Shown piece after piece: positions 20,804 to 25,652 of a DNA stretch of 25,652 nt. The stretch covers positions 1 through 25,652 of the forward strand of contig CAKTIN010000021.1 of the NCBI GenBank assembly GCA_934565775.1. The letters run 5' to 3'. The number at the start of each line of letters is the position of its first letter. Positions within the stretch are counted from its first letter, which is position 1. The notes under the pieces were generated by a model. The model saw nothing but the letters and a program-made list of their open reading frames with translations. It ran no database searches and was not told the origin of the DNA. Source of the stretch: an uncultured Oscillospiraceae bacterium. Its GTDB lineage: Bacteria > Bacillota > Clostridia > Oscillospirales > Oscillospiraceae. Position numbers and translations under genes: made by a program.

Positions 20804-21589
20804 TCATGGCAGCGCGGAGCTTTTTGGAGTCTCCATACCGCTCCTTCGCATCCGCCATGCACGCCTGCGTGCCTTCTCGACCGCCTGGCAAATGTCCGGG
20901 TCCCCCTGCCGGGCGAAGCCCTCCACCAGCGCCGCAACCGCCTCCGTGGGAAAATAGGAGGAGCAGGCGATCACCGTAAACCGGATCTGCCGCTCTGCAA
21001 AGGCCAGCTGCCTTTCAGACAGCCCCTGCCGGAATGCCGCAGGGAGCTGCGCTTTTCCGCTCCCATATGCAAGCAGGAGCCCGGCCATGGACGGCGCCCG
21101 CCACCTTGCCAGGAGCTCCATGGTAAAGGGCAGGTAGAAAAAGCTCACCGGGTCCTGCGCAAGGGCCAGAAGCTCCGCCTCCAGCTTTTTCGGCTTCCGT
21201 TTTCGGAAGGCATTGTCGTAGCGCACATAAATATGGGCGGGAAGCCTCCCGTTTACCGGCAGAAACTCCGGCGAGCTCTGAAAATGCCGGTAAAGGCGCA
21301 GCAGAAGCGCATCACAGCCCGGCACCTTATCCGCAATGATCTGCGGAAGCAGGTAAGCCCGGACCGACTCCGATTGGAACCCATCTATATACCGGCAAAA
21401 AATCTCTCCCGCCCCCGCCAGGTCATAAGCGTCAATTTCCGCCAGATAATGGAGGTTGGTTCCCAGCTTTCGGTTCCCTTCTTCCAGCATTTCTTGCAGC
21501 CGCTCCCGGTCCTCCGGCCCATAGCAGTAGTCCAGCCCGGCCTTTTCCCGCTCTATGCTGCTGCGAAGCACGCTCTGCATTCCCTTCAT
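20804..21589 (-). CDS. Protein of unknown function, probably frameshifted near its 3' end
   Basis: 261 aa as read, mostly alpha-helical, soluble, no recognised domain. ATG 21589 (MKGMQSVLRSS) is chosen for GGAGG nine bases upstream; a longer TTG start has no ribosome site. The annotated C-terminus (from about residue 238) turns arginine-rich and stops at 20804. However, protein-like sequence continues in other frames: AKERYGDSKKLRAAMN in one frame just there, then EWAHRALTQKEENAEIREK and on to a stop at 20710 in the third. This suggests one or two indels, so the intact protein may have been ~30 residues longer. The tail would overlap the methyltransferase promoter. It follows the metalloprotease-like gene by 84 bases, probably in the same operon. 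Confidence 0.7.
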   Translation of the reverse strand: MKGMQSVLRSSIEREKAGLDYCYGPEDRERLQEMLEEGNRKLGTNLHYLAEIDAYDLAGAGEIFCRYIDGFQSESVRAYLLPQIIADKVPGCDALLLRLYRHFQSSPEFLPVNGRLPAHIYVRYDNAFRKRKPKKLEAELLALAQDPVSFFYLPFTMELLARWRAPSMAGLLLAYGSGKAQLPAAFRQGLSERQLAFAERQIRFTVIACSSYFPTEAVAALVEGFARQGDPDICQAVEKARRRAWRMRRSGMETPKSSALP

Positions 21590-21673
21590 CCGCCGTTTCC
21601 TCCGATTGCAGGTCCTCCGAATTGTCTCCCCGCGTAAAGCAATACCAGACGTCAAGGTTCAGGTCCCGGGGGG

Positions 21674-22156
21674 CTAGGGATGGTCCCGGGTGGCGGCATA
21701 TTCTCCCAGAATCCGGCTCGTGTAGGCGTCTGCCTGCCGCTCGCTCCCTGCATCGGTCAGCTGCAAGTCATTGACCCACTGGAAGTAGTGGGTCAGCTCA
21801 TGGATCAGGGACGCCAGCATATCCGCCATCGCATCGTCCCGCCCGCGCTTCTCCAGCAGCTCCGGGTAATCCCCCGTAGCAATGCGGATATGCGGCTCCT
21901 TTTCATGGCAATAGGGCTCAAAAAAGGTCCCGACCACAAGGTCTCCGTCCCTCGCCCGAATCCGCTCCGCCCCCTTGACATAGACGATAACCCGCAGAGG
22001 AAAGCGAAATTCCCGCCGCACCCACAGCCCGAAGCGGTGGATCGTCCCCCTGACGTCCGCGTCCACCGTTGGCTCATAGCGAAACCGGAGCCCTGTCCGG
22101 CGGTTCGGGTAAGGGGCGAGGACCCGCTCCCACTTTTTCATTCTCCAAACGTCCAC
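21674..22156 (-). CDS. HExxH zinc-metalloprotease-like protein
   Basis: 160 aa. Zinc motif H119-E120-L-T-H123 within ASLIHELTHYFQW, followed 16 residues later by E139 in SERQADAYTSRIL, a plausible third ligand (gluzincin-like E-x3-D arrangement). The N-terminal half is beta-rich (RFPLRVIVYVKG, PHIRIATG). The small size and lack of signal peptide resemble SprT-like or minimal metallopeptidase domains. Whether it cleaves protein is unknown. GTG at 22156 is preferred: GGGAGG lies nine bases upstream, whereas the in-frame ATG at 22141 has its GGAG too close. Probably co-transcribed with the lipoprotein gene 39 bases upstream. Confidence 0.78.
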   Translation of the reverse strand: MDVWRMKKWERVLAPYPNRRTGLRFRYEPTVDADVRGTIHRFGLWVRREFRFPLRVIVYVKGAERIRARDGDLVVGTFFEPYCHEKEPHIRIATGDYPELLEKRGRDDAMADMLASLIHELTHYFQWVNDLQLTDAGSERQADAYTSRILGEYAATRDHP

Positions 22157-22195
22157 CGATCGGAACCTCCCTCTCTGCCCGGCGCGCGTCTCCGC

Positions 22196-22729
22196 TTATT
22201 TGTGAAACGGCGACTCCGCCGCCTTCTGTGCGGTAAGCTCCCGCACCTCGGTCCATGGGCAAAGGTCCGTGATTTGCCGTGCCTCACATTCCGCCTGAAA
22301 TTCCTCCGGAGACGCCATAGGGCCGATGACTGCGCCGGTACTTGTATCCAGCAAGTAGAACCAAGGCTCAGAAATCAGCCGGTCCGGAAGGGAAAGCGGC
22401 GCATTCAGCGACGCGTTAATCTGCTGCACGCCCACATATCGCTCATCGTAGCAGAAGGCGGACACGAAACTGCCAATGTAATCCTCCGTAATCCAGGTCT
22501 TTCCATCCTGTCCTGTGACACAGTGATCCGGGCCGGTCAGCTTGATTTGCTTGGAATTGACCCGGAATACCTGGTATCCATTGGGCAGATCATAGGCCCA
22601 GTCTCCCCGCCCATCAACGCACGCAGTCAAAAGCAGGAAAATAAGGCACACGGCAAGCAGCATCCCTTTGCCACGCGCCCCCGTCCCCGGCCGTTGTGCC
22701 TCGCTGCTATTTCCATTCTTCCGCTCCAT
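22196..22729 (-). CDS. Putative lipoprotein of unknown function
   Basis: 177 aa. A polar N-terminus (residues 1-20) is followed by a hydrophobic signal and lipobox LLLTAC, with the lipidated cysteine near residue 36, then a mature domain beginning VDGRGDWAYDLPNGYQVFRV. That DLPNGYQVF-type opening is common in small secreted Clostridia proteins that I cannot assign further. ATG 22729 is supported by AGGGGGAGCT immediately upstream; the longer open frame reads back through the promoter at 22839-22867. First gene of a probable operon with the metalloprotease-like and unknown genes. The long polar stretch ahead of the signal helix is unusual. Confidence 0.75.
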   Translation of the reverse strand: MERKNGNSSEAQRPGTGARGKGMLLAVCLIFLLLTACVDGRGDWAYDLPNGYQVFRVNSKQIKLTGPDHCVTGQDGKTWITEDYIGSFVSAFCYDERYVGVQQINASLNAPLSLPDRLISEPWFYLLDTSTGAVIGPMASPEEFQAECEARQITDLCPWTEVRELTAQKAAESPFHK

Positions 22730-22838
22730 AGCTCCCCCTCTTCTTTCCGTCCGCTTCCCGGGCACGCCCGCAGGGCGTCCGGGGCCTGTCTGGCAAGGAA
22801 TCCCTGTCTTTCCTAATATCTGTTCCTTTTCTATAATA

Positions 22839-22867
22839 AGTGTAACAAATTGCCTCGCTGTTGTCAA
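22839..22867 (-). promoter_or_regulatory. Promoter of the lipoprotein-metalloprotease operon
   Basis: Minus-strand TTGACA (22867-22862), 17-base spacer, TACACT (22844-22839), followed by a TATTAT run. About 110 bases before the ATG. Confidence 0.6.
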
Positions 22868-22893
22868 TCGCAGTGGGCAGCATCCGCGCCGAA

Positions 22894-22926
22894 GTAAAAA
22901 AGCCCGCTGACATCGGTCAGTGGGCT
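22894..22926 (-). terminator. Terminator of the small XRE repressor gene
   Basis: Minus-strand AGCCCACTGAC (22926-22916), loop CGAT, GTCAGCGGGCT (22911-22901), then TTTTT. One G-U pair. Seven bases after the stop codon. Confidence 0.85.
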
Positions 22927-22932
22927 TGGCCG

Positions 22933-23139
22933 TCACCGATTGACCGCCGGGTTATCCGTTCGTTCAAGAAGGTAGTCAATGGATACATTAAAATAGTCCG
23001 CAAGCCGGATCAGCGTCTGATAGTCCGCCTCCCGCTCCCCGCTTTCATAGCGGCTGATCGAGTTCTGATTCATCCCCAATTCCATTGCCAACCGCAGCTG
23101 CGAAATTCCGCGCTTTTTCCGTAATTCCTTCAATCTCAT
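22933..23139 (-). CDS. Small XRE/Cro-type repressor
   Basis: 68 aa, a stand-alone HTH_3 domain: MRLKELRKKRGISQLRLAME, recognition helix around MNQNSISRYESGER (23-36), then the usual TLIRLADYFNVSIDYLL end. Size and architecture match phage-type or genomic Cro/C1-like repressors that act as dimers. ATG 23139 follows AGAGGTG. It is divergent from the lipoprotein gene at 23223. The shared 83-base interval contains two near-identical 17-base dyads covering the lipoprotein promoter, likely its targets. Confidence 0.92.
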   Translation of the reverse strand: MRLKELRKKRGISQLRLAMELGMNQNSISRYESGEREADYQTLIRLADYFNVSIDYLLERTDNPAVNR

Positions 23140-23150
23140 ATCTACACCTC

Positions 23151-23201
23151 TTGACGCAATTATCCCATAATGGTATAATCAGAATATCCCAATTTGGTAT
23201 A
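23151..23201 (+). promoter_or_regulatory. Lipoprotein promoter with twin 17-base operator sites
   Basis: TTGACG (23151-23156), 17-base spacer, TATAAT (23174-23179). TATCCCATAATGGTATA (23161-23177) overlaps the -10, and TATCCCAATTTGGTATA (23185-23201) overlaps the start region. Each is a near-palindrome (TATcCCA-N3-TGGtATA), and their starts are 24 bases apart, so they lie on roughly similar DNA faces. Confidence 0.75.
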
Positions 23202-23222
23202 TTTATGAGAGGAGGTGAAAAA

Positions 23223-23765
23223 ATGAGGCGAAGCATTGCACTGATTCTTCTGTCTGCCATTCTGATTACGGCTTTTTGCGCCTGCTCCTCCCGCTCCAAC
23301 GTTGACCCGATTTGCGACATCTCCTTATTCGATGACAATTCGGCCAAAATCGAGCGGCTACTTGGCACGCCGGAGGACCGGGAGCAGGACGGCGACGGCC
23401 GTGTGACATTGCGCTATTCGGATTTTCGCTATCTGGGCCGCAGCGTAGACCTTGTTCTGAATCTTTACGAGGATGATCCCATGAACAACGAGGCCGTCCT
23501 TAGCTACTACTATCGCAAGGACTACAGTCCAAGCGGCCCCGACGAGGTCTATTCCCCCACCGCCGCAGAGCTGAAGGCCGCGCAGGCCTTCAAGGAGGAG
23601 ATCATTGCCCTTCTCACAAAGCGCTACGGGGACCCCGTCTGGAAAAGCGACAACGGGCTGGAGCTTGTCTGGCTGAAAGAGCAGCGAATGGACCACGCCG
23701 AAACCATTAAGCTCGAGGAAGGGTACTCCGAAATCGCATTCGATCTTTATTGGTGGATCGGGTGA
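23223..23765 (+). CDS. Putative lipoprotein under XRE control
   Basis: 180 aa. Signal peptide MRRSIALILLSAILITAFCAC with a lipobox ending at the second cysteine (C21), then a mature domain with an acidic start (~30-40) and segments RYSDFRYLGRSVDLVLNLYEDD and LTKRYGDPVWKSDNG, ending AFDLYWWIG. I do not recognise a family; it resembles small secreted Clostridia proteins of SmpA/OmlA-like size. GAGGAGGTG precedes ATG 23223. The promoter carries twin operators for the divergent repressor, so expression is probably switchable. A terminator follows at 23865. Confidence 0.82.
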   Translation: MRRSIALILLSAILITAFCACSSRSNVDPICDISLFDDNSAKIERLLGTPEDREQDGDGRVTLRYSDFRYLGRSVDLVLNLYEDDPMNNEAVLSYYYRKDYSPSGPDEVYSPTAAELKAAQAFKEEIIALLTKRYGDPVWKSDNGLELVWLKEQRMDHAETIKLEEGYSEIAFDLYWWIG

Positions 23766-23864
23766 CCGCCGCCCCCGGTATCCGGCACAATCTGCGCCGG
23801 GCCGCCGCCCTTTTTTGGCAAAAAAATTCCCGACTTCATCCCGTAGATGAAATCGGGGCAAGAA

Positions 23865-23893
23865 AAGCGGAGCAGGTTGCGCCTGCTCCGCTT
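23865..23893. terminator. Bidirectional terminator
   Basis: AAGCGGAGCAGG (23865-23876) pairs with CCTGCTCCGCTT (23882-23893), with T-rich flanks on both strands. An additional hairpin CCCGACTTCATC/GATGAAATCGGG precedes it (23829-23856). It separates the convergent lipoprotein and membrane-protein genes. Confidence 0.8.
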
Positions 23894-23904
23894 CTTTGTT
23901 TGCC

Positions 23905-24384
23905 TTATGGCTGCTCCAGAACCGCCCGGTAGCCGTTGGTTTTGTCGCCGGTAATTCGGATGGAATAGGATTCTCCGAAGCTTGCCGGGAAGGTAATGAC
24001 ATCCATCGGAATCTGGTAATCCGCTGGATAAGTGTTCTCGTAGTTCGGCTCGCAATACTCGGTGACGACCGTGAAGCGCAGGGAAAGCGTCACATTGTCC
24101 GGGATGTTCTCGTCATTCTGTCGCTCAATTGGCCAGTAGATGCAGTCGTCTTTTTTGAGCATGGTTTTATCCGCATTAGAAGAACCACCGCTGGACACAG
24201 CCCCATCCATGTCGCTGTCGATGAGCAGCAGGCCGATGTCCTCCTTCAGGTCCAGCTGAATCTGAAGGCTGATTTCATCCGCATTTGTCTGTGCCGGTTT
24301 GTCCGCTCCGTGAAACACAAGGAAAAGGACAACCGCCAGCACGGCAGCAGCAACGAGGACTGCAATACCAATTTTCTTTTTCAT
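23905..24384 (-). CDS. Membrane-anchored extracytoplasmic protein of unknown function
   Basis: 159 aa: a short basic start (MKKKIG), one hydrophobic helix (~6-25), then an extracytoplasmic domain rich in acidic residues and beta-strands (EISLQIQLDLKED, DNVTLSLRFTVVTEY, YSIRITGDKTNGY). I recognise no family. ATG 24384 overlaps the XRE stop as ATGA, with GGAGG eight bases upstream, so the two genes are translationally coupled. A regulator with membrane helices coupled to an anchored secreted domain suggests a membrane complex, which is inference. Confidence 0.78.
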   Translation of the reverse strand: MKKKIGIAVLVAAAVLAVVLFLVFHGADKPAQTNADEISLQIQLDLKEDIGLLLIDSDMDGAVSSGGSSNADKTMLKKDDCIYWPIERQNDENIPDNVTLSLRFTVVTEYCEPNYENTYPADYQIPMDVITFPASFGESYSIRITGDKTNGYRAVLEQP

Positions 24385-24893
24385 GACCGGTGCCTCCATG
24401 TCAGCACGATTCCGACCCCGGAGGCCAGCAGCACGATAGGTGCGACCCGCACAAAGGCAAACTCAAAGCCATGCAAGATCGTCCCTGCAACAGCCAATTC
24501 CAGATTGCTGTAATCCCAACCAAGATAGGAGCTCTGCATCGCCCCAAGCACTGCATACAGCAGGACGATCCCCGCACACAGGGCAATCAGTACCCACCGG
24601 ATGGTTTTGGTTCTTGCCCGCTCCCGTTTGGCAAGCTGCAAATTGATGACCTCCAGCTTTTCGGAAAGGACCTTGAGGTCCTCCGGCTTCTGCTCCGGCA
24701 TGGTCTCGCCCAACAGACTGCTGACGGAAGTGTCCAGCTCCGCTGCCAAAGAGATCAGCAGGTTGGAATCCGGAACGGACAAACCATTCTCCCATTTTGA
24801 GACGGTCTGCCTGACCACATTCAGCTTTACTGCAAGCTCCTCCTGAGAGAGGCCTTTTGCTTTCCTGGCCCTTTTGATGTTTTCGTTCAACAT
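24381..24893 (-). CDS. XRE-type helix-turn-helix protein with C-terminal membrane helices
   Basis: 170 aa. HTH_3 domain (~1-60): NIKRARKAKGLSQEELAVKL, recognition helix VVRQTVSKWENG, SVPDSNLLISLAAEL. A charged linker with a coiled-coil tendency (KVLSEKLEVINLQLAKRER, ~73-91) precedes two membrane helices (~98-118 and ~142-165). Regulators of this build are frequent in Clostridia and often precede a membrane-anchored partner, as here. ATG 24893 is supported by AAAGGAGG eight bases upstream; the longer frame runs through a hairpin. Its stop overlaps the next start (ATGA). The target is unknown. Confidence 0.88.
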   Translation of the reverse strand: MLNENIKRARKAKGLSQEELAVKLNVVRQTVSKWENGLSVPDSNLLISLAAELDTSVSSLLGETMPEQKPEDLKVLSEKLEVINLQLAKRERARTKTIRWVLIALCAGIVLLYAVLGAMQSSYLGWDYSNLELAVAGTILHGFEFAFVRVAPIVLLASGVGIVLTWRHRS

Positions 24894-24936
24894 GATTTGC
24901 GCCTCCTTTGATGCGCTCATTCTAACCGCAAAAGGG

Positions 24937-24955
24937 CCGTTGCCGCAAGCAACGG
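24937..24955 (-). terminator. Weak terminator-like hairpin after the acetyltransferase gene
   Basis: CCGTTGC (24937-24943) pairs with GCAACGG (24949-24955). On the minus strand it is followed by CCCTTTTG, a poor U-tract, so readthrough into the XRE gene is possible. Confidence 0.4.
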
Positions 24956-24994
24956 TTGTTAACATAGGGCGTTTTCCGGCCGCACGGCGGAAAA

Positions 24995-25429
24995 TCATGT
25001 GCATTCCCCTGGCTGCCACGCCATCGTATCATCTTTTTCGCCGGTGGCCTCGTCCAGACCCTCGCTTTGGATTTGGAAGCCCTCCCGTTCATAGAATCGG
25101 ATCGCCCGGATGTTCTTCTGATAGACATTCAGGCGCAATTCCGGCTTTTTTGCTTTCAGGAAGTCCAGCAGAGATTTTCCAATGCCTTGTGACTGTGCTT
25201 TCCCAGCAACAAAAATGCCTTCGATATATGCGCCGTCCAGCCCTGCAAAGCCCAGGATTCCCCCGCTTTTTTCATAGACATAGACCTCTGCCTGGAGCAG
25301 CAGCTCCTTTACCAGCGCCAGATTGCCCTGCCAGTATTCGGAGGGAATGAAGCCGTGTGCCTGTAAATTTGCGGTCAGCCATATCTCGGCCACCTGGTCC
25401 AGGTCCGCCGGTTGAAATGCTCGGATCAC
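24995..25429 (-). CDS. GNAT family N-acetyltransferase (YjaB-like)
   Basis: 144 aa. Begins (M)IRAFQPADLDQVAEIWL and continues ANLQAHGFIPSEYWQGN, a pattern common to YjaB-type GNAT enzymes. The acetyl-CoA pyrophosphate-binding motif A is visible as IEGIFVAGKAQSQGIGKSLL (~69-88), with Q-S-Q-G-I-G the R/Q-x-x-G-x-G loop. Motif B is LNVYQKNIRAIRFYEREGF (~99-117). GTG at 25429 follows GGAGG at nine bases. The acceptor substrate is unknown; nothing nearby indicates it. Confidence 0.92.
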   Translation of the reverse strand: MIRAFQPADLDQVAEIWLTANLQAHGFIPSEYWQGNLALVKELLLQAEVYVYEKSGGILGFAGLDGAYIEGIFVAGKAQSQGIGKSLLDFLKAKKPELRLNVYQKNIRAIRFYEREGFQIQSEGLDEATGEKDDTMAWQPGECT

Positions 25430-25571
25430 AAGTGCTATCCTCCAAAAATTGAAATAGCAGCGCCTTCTTTTGACAAATATGCGCTTATTTCCCGTAAAGA
25501 TGGAATTCAGCCATCCGACTGCTTCAACTGCTTTTCCAGCTTTTCGATTTTACTGCGGATCGTCGTATCCT

Positions 25572-25652
25572 TTACCTGATCTCCCACACAAATGTCACGC
25601 TGTCGCTGATATCGATGTCGTCCGGCTCGATTTCAATACTGGTGGGTGCGGC
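25572..25652 (-). CDS. 3' end of an unidentified gene, truncated by the window edge
   Basis: Minus-strand frame open from the window edge for 26 codons to TAA at 25574-25572, reading APTSIEIEPDDIDISDSV and ending FVWEIR. Composition is protein-like. In a neighbouring frame, protein-like residues continue past this stop (DQVKDTTIRSKIEKLEKQLK, stop TGA at 25509-25507). This is either an overlapping small gene with GTG start or a frameshifted tail. There is too little to assign a family. Confidence 0.4.
   Translation of the reverse strand, partial: AAPTSIEIEPDDIDISDSVTFVWEIR

Noticed and set aside
22736-22936. Extended N-terminus of the lipoprotein gene to 22936
   Set aside because: The extension reads through the operon promoter and lacks a ribosome site; ATG 22729 has AGGGGGAG directly upstream.

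Overview
The window is GC-rich bacterial chromosome, probably from a gut anaerobe of the Clostridia (Bacillota, order Oscillospirales or a close relative). The evidence is the gene content: an S-layer-homology (SLH) surface protein, a DUF3793 gene beside a flavodoxin, an NfeD/SPFH pair, DUF4236, DUF2752 and DUF4234 proteins, and a MarR plus two-ABC drug-exporter cassette. Gram-positive style AGGAGG ribosome sites and clear sigma-A promoters agree. No phage, IS element, CRISPR array or rRNA is visible. Taxonomy is inferred from gene content, not from a marker gene.

Layout. 1-3479 (+) is the end of a very large secreted serine hydrolase (beta-lactamase/PBP4* fold) with an alanine-rich coiled coil and three C-terminal SLH repeats. 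3480-3918 is a non-coding stretch full of hairpins, arranged as a nested inverted-repeat element. 3919-9023 (-) holds a DUF4236 protein, a Cu/Zn superoxide dismutase, and a MarR/ABC/ABC operon whose two half-transporters show a textbook asymmetric pair of ATP sites. 9024-9574 holds the marR promoter/operator and, on the + strand, a promoter-to-terminator unit with no ORF, which I read as a small RNA. 9575-12485 (-) is an operon of a DUF89 protein, an OmpR-type regulator and its histidine kinase. 12620-14341 (+) is a small unknown protein, a diacylglycerol-kinase-family lipid kinase and a Nudix hydrolase, tightly packed.

14387-16751 (-) is a four-gene membrane operon (NfeD, SPFH/stomatin, zinc-ribbon DUF4234, DUF2752) with a good promoter and a terminator. 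tRNA-Leu(GAG) sits at 17000-17084 behind a perfect consensus promoter, with a small antisense ORF reaching into it. A helix-turn-helix protein follows, then about 750 bases of non-coding, hairpin-rich DNA bounded by imperfect 38-base direct repeats.

18787-20630 (-) holds flavodoxin, DUF3793 and a SAM-dependent methyltransferase. Three copies of the 16-base dyad GTTAGC-N4-GCTAAC lie in front of these transcription units, suggesting one metal-responsive regulon. 20804-22729 (-) is an operon of a lipoprotein, an HExxH metalloprotease-like protein and an unknown protein whose 3' end looks frameshifted. 22933-23765 is a divergent pair: a small XRE repressor and a lipoprotein gene, with two matching 17-base operators over the lipoprotein promoter. 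The end of the window holds an XRE regulator with membrane segments overlapping a membrane-anchored unknown protein, a GNAT acetyltransferase, and the end of one more gene.

I found no clearly new large system. The most promising undescribed items are the candidate small RNA at 9384-9514, the GTTAGC dyad regulon, the nested inverted-repeat element at 3623-3913, and the twin-operator XRE/lipoprotein switch.
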